From positions 3,162,001 through 3,226,000 of the forward strand of contig NZ_CP076022.1 in the NCBI RefSeq assembly GCF_018622995.1: DNA of 64,000 nucleotides. The letters run 5' to 3'. Below are positions 29,120-39,656 of the stretch, piece after piece; the stretch's first letter is position 1, and each line of letters opens with the position of its first letter. Origin of the DNA: Arthrobacter jiangjiafuii. Its GTDB lineage: Bacteria; Actinomycetota; Actinomycetes; Actinomycetales; Micrococcaceae. The notes under the pieces were generated by a model. It was given only the letters and a program-made list of their open reading frames with translations, was not told the origin of the DNA and searched no databases. A program made the translations under genes and the position numbers.

Positions 29120-30231
29120 GTTCGTCCGACACCGCCATCACCTATGCCTCTGCGGGCGTGGACGTTGAAGCCGGAGACAAAGCCGTTGAGCTGATGAAGG
29201 CTGCGGTCAAGGCCACCCACAACTCCTCCGTCCTGGGCGGGGTCGGCGGCTTCGCCGGACTCTACGACGTATCCCGGTTGCTGACCTACAAGCAGCCGCT
29301 GCTGGCCACCTCCACCGACGGCGTGGGCACCAAGGTTGCCATCGCGCAGGCAATGGACATCCACCACACCATCGGTTTTGACCTGGTGGGCATGGTGGTG
29401 GACGACATCGTGGTGGTGGGCGCCGAGCCGCTGTTCATGACCGACTACATTGCCTGCGGCAAGGTGGTGCCGGAACGGATCGCCGACATTGTGCGTGGCA
29501 TCGCCGCCGCCTGCGAAGTTGCCGGCACCGCACTGGTGGGCGGCGAAACCGCCGAGCACCCGGGCCTGCTGGGCGAACACGAGTACGACGTCGCCGGCGC
29601 GGCTACCGGCGTCGTCGAGGCGGGCAACCTGCTCGGCCCGGACCGGGTCCGCAGCGGAGACGTGGTCATCGGCATGGCGTCCTCGGGACTGCACTCCAAC
29701 GGCTACTCCCTGGTCCGCAGCGTGGTGAACCACGCCGGCTGGCAGCTGGAACGCCAGGTGTCCGAGTTCGGCCGCACCCTGGGCGAGGAGCTGCTGGAAC
29801 CCACCCGGGTCTACGCGGCCGACTGCCTGGACCTGGCCCGCCTGGAAACCGCCGGCGTCCACGGCTTCAGCCACATCACCGGCGGTGGACTCGCCGCCAA
29901 CTTGGCCCGCGTGCTGCCCAAGGGCCTCGAAGCCACCGTTGACCGCTCCACCTGGGAGCTGCCGCCGGTCTTCAAACTCGTGGCCGAGCTGGGCAACGTA
30001 CCGCAGCCCGATCTGGAACGCACGCTCAATCTCGGGGTTGGCATGGTCGCCATTGTCGATGCTGCCGGCGCCAACGCTGCCATCGCACGCCTGGCGGAGC
30101 GGGGAGTTCCGGCCTGGGTCATGGGGACCGTTGGACAGGGCAGCGGGCCAGGCACCGGCCCGGACTACGTCCAGGGCGCCAAGGGCGTCGACGGCGGAGC
30201 GGTCCGTCTGGTCGGGAACTACGCGGGCTAG
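29116..30231 (+). CDS. purM: Phosphoribosylformylglycinamidine cyclo-ligase (AIR synthetase)
   Basis: 371 residues. Closes the imidazole ring of AIR using ATP. Shows ITYASAGVDVEAGDKAVE, the Gly-rich VLGGVGGFAGLYD, STDGVGTKVAIA, GMVVDDIVVVGAEPLFMTDY and ALVGGETAEHPG. ATGA overlap with purF couples translation. A long terminator hairpin follows. Confidence 0.97.
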   Translation: MSSSDTAITYASAGVDVEAGDKAVELMKAAVKATHNSSVLGGVGGFAGLYDVSRLLTYKQPLLATSTDGVGTKVAIAQAMDIHHTIGFDLVGMVVDDIVVVGAEPLFMTDYIACGKVVPERIADIVRGIAAACEVAGTALVGGETAEHPGLLGEHEYDVAGAATGVVEAGNLLGPDRVRSGDVVIGMASSGLHSNGYSLVRSVVNHAGWQLERQVSEFGRTLGEELLEPTRVYAADCLDLARLETAGVHGFSHITGGGLAANLARVLPKGLEATVDRSTWELPPVFKLVAELGNVPQPDLERTLNLGVGMVAIVDAAGANAAIARLAERGVPAWVMGTVGQGSGPGTGPDYVQGAKGVDGGAVRLVGNYAG

Positions 30232-30260
30232 ACTCCCCCGCCGGCGGTCATCGCCAGCCA

Positions 30261-30311
30261 GAGATGGGAAAAGGGTGCTCCTTCCGCGGAAGGAGCACCC
30301 TTTCCCATCTC
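30261..30311. terminator. Long terminator hairpin after purM
   Basis: Arms GAGATGGGAAAAGGGTGCTC (continuing to 30285) and 30288-30311 pair almost perfectly, with one extra A in the left arm and a two-base loop. The stem is about 24 bp. Confidence 0.88.
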
Positions 30312-30368
30312 CGCCGGAACCACCGCACAGTGCAGCTGTTCCTGCGGTAACGGCCATGCCTTAACGGT

Positions 30369-30404
30369 CTTCAGCGGACCCACCCGAAGGGTGATCCGCT
30401 GAAG
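30369..30404. terminator. Hairpin downstream of the DUF3073 gene
   Basis: Outer stem CTTCAGCGGA/TCCGCTGAAG with inner stem CACCC-gaa-GGGTG. There is no T-run on either side, so it is a weak or Rho-assisted terminator at best. It ends 34 bases before the minus-strand DUF3073 stop codon. Confidence 0.6.
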
Positions 30405-30437
30405 GATAGCAATTGGCCGACGCTTTGAAGTCCCGCT

Positions 30438-30674
30438 CTAGCCGGTGCGGCGGGAGGAACCTTCATCGTCGTCATCGTCGCCAAATTGATCCGCGTACTT
30501 ATCTTCGTACGCCGAGTAGTCCGGCTCAGCCGGTTCCTCGGGATATCGACTCGATGGACGGCTCGTTGGTCCCGCAAGCTCACGCTGCAGTGCCGAGTAG
30601 TCCGTGGCCGGGGTGAAGTATTTCATTTCCCGGGCCTGCTTGGTTGCTTTTGCCTTTTGACGGCCGCGCCCCAT
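30438..30674 (-). CDS. DUF3073 small protein
   Basis: 78 residues: MGRGRQKAKATKQAREMKYF, then TDYSALQRELAG, a Pro/Ser/Glu linker and an acidic tail FGDDDDDEGSSRRTG. The basic N-terminus and TDYxALQREL core are the hallmark of DUF3073 proteins, common in actinobacteria and of unknown function. A GGGGG ribosome site precedes the ATG. Likely cytoplasmic; nucleic-acid or ribosome contact is conceivable from the charge but unproven. Confidence 0.88.
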   Translation of the reverse strand: MGRGRQKAKATKQAREMKYFTPATDYSALQRELAGPTSRPSSRYPEEPAEPDYSAYEDKYADQFGDDDDDEGSSRRTG

Positions 30675-30950
30675 GGCGTGACCCCCTTTTTGCGTCGATC
30701 CGGAGGTGGTCGCTCGTTAGCAGATGAGCGAGGCCCCGGAATATTTGGTCAATTTGTCGTAAGTACAGGTTACATGTTTTCGGGCCGACCTGTGCCCCGC
30801 CCCGCCCTATGTGGCGCGGGACGGACCATGTTAACCGGCGCCCTTTGAACCTGCTTGTCCTGCATTGCCCCTCAGATACTGGGTAAAGTCGAGGGTAGAG
30901 ACAGAATTGGGGCCCTTCCGGGCCGCCTACAGGGAGGACACCCGTTCACC

Positions 30951-32321
30951 ATGAGCGATAAAAATAGCACGCCCGGGGCCGATCCATCTCCCCCCTCGGG
31001 CGCTTCGGCGGCAACGGGAGACAAGGTTTCCAAGGCCGCGCCGGCAGCTGCCGGGGATCCCGGCCTGCCCGATCTGCAGGCCCACGTTGAGGCACCCACC
31101 TGGTTGTCCGGCGGGGAAGAGCACGACGCGCAGATTTGGTCCGGCGCGTTCGATATTGGGGCCGGCTCGCAGGGCGGGGGCGACGCCGGCAAGGAAGCCG
31201 CTGCGCAGAGCGATGCCGACACCGTGCCCGCCGACGATGAGGGCAAGGAAGCCGCGGAAAGCGGGCTCCCGGCCGAGCCGGAGGTGACCAACCCGGACGA
31301 CGTCACCCTGGAGAACCCCGTACTGGCCACTCCCGAGGTAGGTTCCGAAGCCGCCGAGGCCGCGTCCCTCGACGAGACCGCCGCCGAAGTCAAGGCTGTG
31401 GAAGCCGAAGCGGCGGATGCTGCCGTGCTGACCGACCCGGCAGCCAACCGCCCTGATAAAGACAGCGCGGACAAAGACGTCCCTGCGGCTGACGAGACTG
31501 TGCAGGTTGCCGAGCCTAAGCAGGCTGACCACGCTGAGCAGGACGCCGAGACTGAGCAGGACGCCAAGACTGAGCAGGTCGCCGCGACTGAGCCTGCCAG
31601 CCCTGAAACCCGCGGCGCAAGGGCCGTCGACCACACCCCGGCCGTCGACCACACCCAAGGCATAGCGGCAGCGGCGCCCATGACGGGCGAACACCCTTCC
31701 GGCGGATCTGACCTAAAGGGGAAATCCGCAGCGCCGGAGTCCACCGATGAGTCACCGGCCCCGGAAGCGCCAGGGAACACGGCCCCTGCCCCGGGGTCAC
31801 GCCGCGCCCTCCGTACGGCCGAGACCCCGGTCGTCGACGGAAACGGCAAGGGCGGCAGCAAGCGCCTGCTCCTCGTCATCGGCGGGATCGCCGCTGTCGT
31901 GGTCCTCGCGGTGGTGCTCTTCCTGGTGCTCGGCAATTCCGAGAAGGAACCCGGAGTCCTTGAAGAGGACGTGGCGCCGATCGAGCTCGAGACCGGCGCC
32001 TGCCTGAGCGGCTTTGCGGGAGTGAATGACCCCACGACCGTGGTCACCTGCGAAACCCCGCACAATGCGCAGCTGGTAGCAACGGCCACCTACCCCGAGG
32101 ACGACGAGTTCCCGGGCGCCGATGCACTCTCACAGCGGGCCAATGAGGTCTGCTCGAGCGTCCGCTACACCGAAGCTGCCACCCAGAATGCCGACCTGGG
32201 TCTCCAGGTCAGCAAGGCTGTCCCCACACCCGAGTCCTGGAAGGACGGGGACCGCCGGGTCGACTGCTTTGTAGTAGCAGACGAAGGCCAGGAGCTGACT
32301 GAATCCCTGATTGAGCAGTAG
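30951..32321 (+). CDS. Membrane protein with septum-formation domain and long acidic N-terminus
   Basis: 456 residues from the ATG at 30951, preceded by AGGGAGGA. Residues 1-300 are disordered, acidic and Ala-rich, with degenerate repeats of the form TEQDAKTEQVAATE. One membrane helix (LLLVIGGIAAVVVLAVVLF) spans about 303-323. The outside part (about 335-456) matches the septum-formation domain: GACLSGF, VTCETPHNAQLVA, and four spaced cysteines that could form two disulfides. The role in division is known only by family name. Its stop codon lies inside a direct repeat. Confidence 0.82.
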   Translation: MSDKNSTPGADPSPPSGASAATGDKVSKAAPAAAGDPGLPDLQAHVEAPTWLSGGEEHDAQIWSGAFDIGAGSQGGGDAGKEAAAQSDADTVPADDEGKEAAESGLPAEPEVTNPDDVTLENPVLATPEVGSEAAEAASLDETAAEVKAVEAEAADAAVLTDPAANRPDKDSADKDVPAADETVQVAEPKQADHAEQDAETEQDAKTEQVAATEPASPETRGARAVDHTPAVDHTQGIAAAAPMTGEHPSGGSDLKGKSAAPESTDESPAPEAPGNTAPAPGSRRALRTAETPVVDGNGKGGSKRLLLVIGGIAAVVVLAVVLFLVLGNSEKEPGVLEEDVAPIELETGACLSGFAGVNDPTTVVTCETPHNAQLVATATYPEDDEFPGADALSQRANEVCSSVRYTEAATQNADLGLQVSKAVPTPESWKDGDRRVDCFVVADEGQELTESLIEQ

Positions 32322-32347
32322 GCCGGCTTGAGGAGCAGCAGGCCGGC
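32313..32347. repeat. Direct repeat (2 x 15 bp, period 20) covering the septum-gene stop
   Basis: GAGCAGTAGGCCGGC at 32313 and GAGCAGCAGGCCGGC at 32333 differ at one base. That base turns CAG into the TAG stop of the upstream gene in the first copy. Confidence 0.8.
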
Positions 32348-32365
32348 GCTGCCGTCGGCCCGCTG

Positions 32366-32395
32366 CCCAGGGGTCCCGTTAGCCCAGGGGTCCCG

Positions 32396-32399
<4 letters not shown>
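32366..32399. repeat. Tandem repeat (2 x 17 bp) covering the clpB stop codon
   Basis: CCCAGGGGTCCCGTTAG occurs twice without a gap; the second copy contains the clpB stop (TAA on the minus strand, 32396-32398). Confidence 0.9.
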
Positions 32400-35026
<2,627 letters not shown>

Positions 35027-35108
35027 TACGTGCTCCTATCAAGCTCAAACCGGTTCCCAGCTCCCGGCAGGAATGGAAGAAGCAGCCATCACCCCACCGG
35101 ACGCAACA

Positions 35109-35133
35109 AAGTTGAGTCTAATTCGCTCAACTT
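35109..35133. promoter_or_regulatory. HAIR operator (HspR site) upstream of clpB
   Basis: AAGTTGAG-N9-CTCAACTT is a perfect inverted repeat that contains the HAIR core TTGAG-N9-CTCAA. Confidence 0.85.
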
Positions 35134-35195
35134 GGCTTGTAAAGTTATCCACAGGGTTCCGGCGGCGTGCCGGTGCAGATAAAAGGAACAGGTGC

Positions 35196-35801
35196 CTAGG
35201 CGGGCCCGGGAGCCGGTTCGTGCTCGAGCTCCCAATCAGCCTTGGCCTTCTCCCATTCCATATGACGGGCTTCGTACAGGTCGCGTTGTTCGCCTTCCAG
35301 CGAGATCCAGCCGATGATGCCGTGAGGCTCTTCCGGTGGCCTGCCGTCGAGGTATGCGGTCAGGTTGTCGAGGAAAAACTCCCACCCCGGCCCGGCCGCC
35401 CACTCCCCCGAATTCGCGTCGACCAGGACAAACCCGCGGACCGAGGCGTATTTAAGGTCGATGTGGGTGCAGGAATCATCCGCGCTCAGGTGCACCTCCA
35501 ACTCGCCCGAGTGCCCGCCCGGCCGGGTGACCGACACGGTCAGCAGCCGCGGCGGGTCGCAGCGCAGGATCTCCCCGCGGGTGCCATCCGGAAGTTCGTA
35601 CCAGCCGCCTCGGCGCAGGTCGCCCTCGGGCCGGCCGACATACCTCTCCAGCAGATCGGGATCCGAGACAGCGGCCCAGGCCGCCCCAATGGGATGGGGG
35701 ATTCTCCGGGAAAGGGCCATCATCAGTGCGTGCCCCGCCTGGATTTGGCGGCGGCCAAAGGTGCGTTCCGTAGGCCCCGCCGCAGAGTCCGAATCAAACA
35801 T
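35196..35801 (-). CDS. SRPBCC / AHSA1-like protein
   Basis: 201 residues with a GGAGGAG ribosome site. The helix-grip pattern appears from about residue 30: SRRIPHPIGAAWAAVSDPDLLERYV, a beta-strand series with GEILRCDPPRLLTVS, and the C-terminal long helix WEFFLDNLTAYLDG. Such proteins bind hydrophobic ligands or act as Hsp90 co-chaperone-like folds. It lies directly upstream of clpB on the same strand, but the HAIR operator between them implies separate control. Substrate unknown. Confidence 0.83.
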   Translation of the reverse strand: MFDSDSAAGPTERTFGRRQIQAGHALMMALSRRIPHPIGAAWAAVSDPDLLERYVGRPEGDLRRGGWYELPDGTRGEILRCDPPRLLTVSVTRPGGHSGELEVHLSADDSCTHIDLKYASVRGFVLVDANSGEWAAGPGWEFFLDNLTAYLDGRPPEEPHGIIGWISLEGEQRDLYEARHMEWEKAKADWELEHEPAPGPA

Positions 35802-35980
35802 GTTTCCACTCCTCCGTAGAACAACCGGTCACGGTTCCGGGTCCTCCAGCGGCCGCCGACGCCAGCCTTGCCGCCTGCGGGGATCAACGGAAGTTGTTGT
35901 GGCCTGGGCCACCTATGGGCCGTTTTCCCAAAACCGTAGCAGGGAAAACAAGCGGTGCACAGGGCCTGGCAATGGGGCGG

Positions 35981-35986
35981 TACTCT
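35981..35986 (+). promoter_or_regulatory. -10 hexamer TACTCT for a leaderless PBP2a-like transcript
   Basis: It ends six bases before the ATG at 35993, with no ribosome site. It selects this start over in-frame ATGs upstream. Confidence 0.58.
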
Positions 35987-35992
35987 GTGCGG

Positions 35993-37960
35993 ATGGGGAA
36001 AAACAGCAAGCTGATGTCCGTTGTAACTGTCTCTGCCCTGGCACTCGCGCTGGTGTCCTGTTCCGGGGAAAAACCGTCGCCACAGGACGCCGCGGCGTCG
36101 CTTGCCGAGGGGCTGGCCCGGCTGGACGTGTCGGCGTCGGCCTTCACCGCGGGCACTGCCTCCGACGCCAACACGGAGCTGGAACGGATCATGGAGGGCA
36201 TGGGCGCCCTGCGCCCGGACGTGAGCGTGGCCGGCGTCGAGACTGATCAGGAAGACGACGCCACCGCAACCGCCCGGCTCGCCTATGCCTGGGACCTCAA
36301 CGGCGACTCGGCGGCTGATTGGACGTATGAAACCAAGGCGCCGATGCAGCGCGCCGAGGACGACACCTGGCTGGTGGAGTTCTCGCCCGCCCTCGTGCTG
36401 GAAACCCTGGTTCCCGGTGAGCGCCTGACCCACAGCACTATCCAGCCTCCGCGCGCCGGCATCCTTGACCGGACCGGGCAGCCGATGGTGCAGCCACGTC
36501 CGGTCCTGCGCATCGGTATCGATAAGGCGAACCTCCCTGAGGGACAGGCCGCCGCGTCCGCAGCCGCCATGGCCCAAATGGTGGGCCTGGACCCGGCGGC
36601 CTACACCGCCCAGGTCGAGGCCTCGGGCCCCGAAGCGTTTGTGGAAGCAATCATCCAGCGCGCCGAGGCCGACGGCCCGGCTACGGATGAGGGCATAGCC
36701 GCCATCCCCGGCGCCGCTGCCCTGGCCGATACCCGGGATCTGGCCCCCACCCGGACCTTCGCCCGCGCCCTCCTCGGTAATGTCGGCGAAGCCACCGCCG
36801 AAGTGATCGAAAGTTCCGAGGGCCGGCTCTCCCCCGGCGACCAGACCGGGCTCTCCGGCCTACAGCAGCAGTACGACCAGCAGCTCAGCGGGGCACCCTC
36901 AGTCACCGTAAACGCCGCCCGGGAAGACGGCCTGTTCCGGCATGTCTTCACCTCTGCGCCGCAGGAGGGAACCCCGTTGCGGACCACCCTTGATCCCCGC
37001 CTGCAGGCACTGGCGGAGACCGTCCTCGAAGAGGAGCCCTCGGCCTCGGCCATCGTCGCCATCCAGCCGTCCACCGGCGAAATCCTGACCGTGGCCAACG
37101 GCCCCGGCAGCGAAGGCCAGCAGACCGCGCTGCTCGGGCAGTACCCGCCGGGCTCCACCTTCAAGATCGCCGCCTCCCTGGCCCTGCTCCGGCAGGGAAG
37201 CACGCCCGACGCCGCGGTCCAGTGCCCGGCCGAGGTCACCGTGGACGGCCGGAAATTCAGCAATGTGCCAGGCTACCCGGCCGCTGCCACCGGCACCGTC
37301 CCGCTGCGGACCGCCTTCGCCAATTCCTGCAACACCGCCTTCATCAATGCCCGCGATACCGTCTCCCAGCAGGACCTCGCGGCTGCCGCCGCAGACCTGG
37401 GGATCGGCGTCGACGCCCCCATGGGTGTGCCCGGCTACTTCGGTTCTGTTCCCGAAAGCGCCGACGGCACGGCTCACGCAGCGTCCATGATCGGCCAGGG
37501 GGAAGTGCTGGTTTCGCCGCTGGCCCTGGCCGTTGCCGCAGCGTCTGTGGGCAAGGGTGAACGCGTCACACCGTTCCTGGTGCCCGGGGCTGCTGCGGCC
37601 GGGGAAACTCCCGCGTCGGGCACGGCGTTGGCTTCGCCATCCGCGACCGCCGGATCACCGGCCCCCGGTGCACCTGCCGCCGGCTCCATCACCGCTGCAG
37701 AGGCGGCCTCGCTGCGCGACATGATGCGCGCCGTGGTGGCCGACGGCGGCGCGGCCATGCTGCTCGATGTTCCAGGTGAACCGGTGCTGGCCAAGACCGG
37801 CACCGCTGAGTTTGGCAGCGAGACTCCGCCCCGGACCCATGCCTGGGTGGTGGCGCTGCAGGGCGACCTGACCGTCGCCGTCTTTGTGTCCGAAGGCGAG
37901 CTTGGTTCCACTTCCGGCGGGCCGTTGATGAAGGCGTTCCTGGCCGGCGCAGCCGGCTGA
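35993..37960 (+). CDS. Class B penicillin-binding lipoprotein (PBP2a/MecA-N type)
   Basis: 655 residues. A signal peptide with lipobox LVSC puts the lipidated Cys at residue 23. An NTF2-like MecA-N domain follows (about 25-150), then the dimerisation segment with PPRAGILDRTGQPM, and the transpeptidase domain with SxxK (PPGSTFKIAA), SxN (SCN) and KTG (AKTGTAEFG). It crosslinks peptidoglycan. Acylation of a class B PBP by lipobox is less usual than a membrane helix. The MecA-N domain alone does not mean beta-lactam resistance; such proteins are native in many actinobacteria. Confidence 0.92.
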   Translation: MGKNSKLMSVVTVSALALALVSCSGEKPSPQDAAASLAEGLARLDVSASAFTAGTASDANTELERIMEGMGALRPDVSVAGVETDQEDDATATARLAYAWDLNGDSAADWTYETKAPMQRAEDDTWLVEFSPALVLETLVPGERLTHSTIQPPRAGILDRTGQPMVQPRPVLRIGIDKANLPEGQAAASAAAMAQMVGLDPAAYTAQVEASGPEAFVEAIIQRAEADGPATDEGIAAIPGAAALADTRDLAPTRTFARALLGNVGEATAEVIESSEGRLSPGDQTGLSGLQQQYDQQLSGAPSVTVNAAREDGLFRHVFTSAPQEGTPLRTTLDPRLQALAETVLEEEPSASAIVAIQPSTGEILTVANGPGSEGQQTALLGQYPPGSTFKIAASLALLRQGSTPDAAVQCPAEVTVDGRKFSNVPGYPAAATGTVPLRTAFANSCNTAFINARDTVSQQDLAAAAADLGIGVDAPMGVPGYFGSVPESADGTAHAASMIGQGEVLVSPLALAVAAASVGKGERVTPFLVPGAAAAGETPASGTALASPSATAGSPAPGAPAAGSITAAEAASLRDMMRAVVADGGAAMLLDVPGEPVLAKTGTAEFGSETPPRTHAWVVALQGDLTVAVFVSEGELGSTSGGPLMKAFLAGAAG

Positions 37961-37963
37961 GTG

Positions 37964-38416
37964 CTAGCGCCCGTATCCGGGAGCGCCGTAGGCAGTTGCC
38001 CCGTTCGGGGAGTAGGCACGGTACGGGGTGATCCCGGCCCTACCTGTTGGCACGATGACCTTGCCCAGCGGCATCAGCGAAATCGGCACCATTTTCAGGT
38101 TCGCGATGCCCAGCGGAATGCCGATGATGCTCAGGAACATGGGAATGGCCGTCATGACATGTCCGACGGCGATCCACACTCCGGCGACCACCAGCCAGAT
38201 CACGTTTCCCACTGTGGAGAAAACGCCGGGTGCACCGCCGCGGTCCACCACTGTCCGGCCGAAGGGCCAGAAGGCATAGGCGGCAATCCGGAATGAGGCG
38301 ATGCCGAACGGAATGGTCACGATCAGCAGGCAGCAGATAATGCCTGCGGCGAGGTATCCGAGCGCCAGCCAGATACCGCCAAAAAGGAGCCAGATGATGT
38401 TCAGGATGAGATTCAT
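37964..38416 (-). CDS. YccF-family membrane protein
   Basis: 150 residues from the ATG at 38416: MNLILNIIWLLFGGIWLALGY. Two copies of the YccF motif occur (NIIWLLFGGIWLALGY and GNVIWLVVAGVWIAVGH), each followed by an IPFGIASFRIA- or IPLGIANLKM-type segment. Four membrane segments. Function unknown. It converges on the PBP gene with three bases between stops and is divergent from the PPOX-like gene. Confidence 0.9.
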   Translation of the reverse strand: MNLILNIIWLLFGGIWLALGYLAAGIICCLLIVTIPFGIASFRIAAYAFWPFGRTVVDRGGAPGVFSTVGNVIWLVVAGVWIAVGHVMTAIPMFLSIIGIPLGIANLKMVPISLMPLGKVIVPTGRAGITPYRAYSPNGATAYGAPGYGR

Positions 38417-38494
38417 CGTTCCATTGTGGTGCAGTAGCGGCTGCGGCACTACGGCCCAGCCTTCCTTTCTTGCCCTCCGGCGCCGCGCTGCAAC

Positions 38495-38500
38495 TAGACT
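38495..38500 (+). promoter_or_regulatory. -10 hexamer TAGACT for a leaderless PPOX-like transcript
   Basis: It ends six bases before the ATG at 38507; no ribosome site. Confidence 0.6.
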
Positions 38501-38506
38501 GATCCC

Positions 38507-38992
38507 ATGCTGCCAATCAAAGATGATGCCGGAATGCCCGCCGAAAAGCCCGTTGAACTGACCGCCAACCAGTGCTGGGACTATATCCGCAAGGCGGAGA
38601 TCGGACGGCTCGCCGTGGTGGCCGATCAGCACCCCGAGATTTTCCCCATTAACTTTGTGGTGGACCGCGGATCAGTGGTGTTCCGCACCGCCGAAGGAAC
38701 CAAGCTCGCTGCAGCCCTCGAGGGTGCAGCCGTGGCGTTCGAGGTGGACGGGTACGACGAGCGGCTCGGCCAGGCGTGGAGCGTGGTGCTCAAGGGCAGC
38801 GCCGTCCAGCTGGAGAGCATCGAGGACATCCTCGCGTCCGAAGAGCTGCCGCTGTTTCCGTGGCAGAGCGGCCAGAAGAACCACTTCGTGCGGATCGACC
38901 CGGTGCAGACCAGCGGACGCAGCTTCATGGTCAACAGTGCAGCCCGCCGCCACTACCTGCGCGGCACGCGCCCGCTGCCCTCGGTCGAGTAG
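38507..38992 (+). CDS. Pyridoxamine 5'-phosphate oxidase-fold, flavin-binding protein
   Basis: 161 residues. The split-barrel pattern IGRLAVVADQHPEIFPINFVVD and VVFRTAEGTKLAAALEG is that of flavin- or F420-binding proteins of the PPOX family. The C-terminal SFMVNSAARRHYLRG is shared by an actinobacterial subgroup. Substrate unknown; general flavin/F420 reductase or sensor roles are known in the family. It is followed by HutD after six bases. Confidence 0.85.
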   Translation: MLPIKDDAGMPAEKPVELTANQCWDYIRKAEIGRLAVVADQHPEIFPINFVVDRGSVVFRTAEGTKLAAALEGAAVAFEVDGYDERLGQAWSVVLKGSAVQLESIEDILASEELPLFPWQSGQKNHFVRIDPVQTSGRSFMVNSAARRHYLRGTRPLPSVE

Positions 38993-38998
38993 GACAGC

Positions 38999-39559
38999 GT
39001 GAGCAGTACAGACAAAGACGCCCCGGTCATCAGGTTCGCGGACCTGCCGTCGGTTCCGTGGGGCCGGAACAACGGACGGGTCAAGGAACTGGCCGCCGGA
39101 GACCAATGGCGGCTCAGTATCGCTGCGGTCGAAAAACCCGGTGCGTTCACGCCGTTCCCCGGCAAGGACCGGGTTACGGTACCGGTTGAGGGTGAGCTTC
39201 TGGTGCTGACCGTCGACGGCGTCGAACACGGAATGGAGCGGTTCCGGCCCTTCCGGTATTCCGGCGACTCCCTGGCCGAGGCAGCCCTGCCAACCGGGCC
39301 TGTAACCGTGCTGAACACGGTGGTGGACCGGACCACCACTGGCGCCTCCGTGATGGTCGCCGAACTCTCGAAGAAGAATCCGCAGACCCTCGGGGACGGC
39401 CAGTTCCTGGTCCTTCTGCACGGATCGGCCACTGTCACTGCGCCCGACGGTTCAGCTGCAGCCCTGAACCCGTTGGACACGGTAGCGGGAGATGCCGGGC
39501 GTCCGGCTGTGCTGGGGCGCGGTTTTGCCGCCGTCGTCTCCTTCTTTGACCTGGACTGA
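38999..39559 (+). CDS. HutD/Ves-family cupin-like protein
   Basis: 186 residues from a GTG at 38999, six bases after the previous stop, so likely coupled. HutD/Ves signature: SVPWGRNNGRVKELA, WRLSIAAVEKPGAFTPFPGKDR, and GPVTVLNTVVDR. HutD is linked to histidine use in proteobacteria, but no hut genes lie nearby here, so its job is open. A terminator shared with the convergent helicase gene follows. Confidence 0.88.
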   Translation: MSSTDKDAPVIRFADLPSVPWGRNNGRVKELAAGDQWRLSIAAVEKPGAFTPFPGKDRVTVPVEGELLVLTVDGVEHGMERFRPFRYSGDSLAEAALPTGPVTVLNTVVDRTTTGASVMVAELSKKNPQTLGDGQFLVLLHGSATVTAPDGSAAALNPLDTVAGDAGRPAVLGRGFAAVVSFFDLD

Positions 39560-39590
39560 CCCCGTAGCTGGCCGTCGACAAAACCACAAA

Positions 39591-39628
39591 AAGGCGCCTG
39601 CCTCCCCACGGGGGGAAGCAGGCGCCTT
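39591..39628. terminator. Bidirectional terminator between HutD and DEAD-box helicase genes
   Basis: Stem 39591-39607 with 39612-39628 (one mismatch). A run of As before the left arm gives a T-run for the minus-strand helicase transcript. Confidence 0.9.
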
Positions 39629-39656
39629 CAATGTTTAGCGCTGAGCGTTTTAGCGC

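Noticed and set aside
31500-31620. Short repeats resembling a CRISPR or VNTR in the septum-domain gene
   Set aside because: They are degenerate in-frame coding repeats (TEQDAK-type) of an acidic linker; spacing and sequence do not fit CRISPR.
35993-37960. mecA-like beta-lactam resistance gene
   Set aside because: The MecA-N domain is shared by native class B PBPs of many Gram-positives; there is no mobile context or regulator pair.
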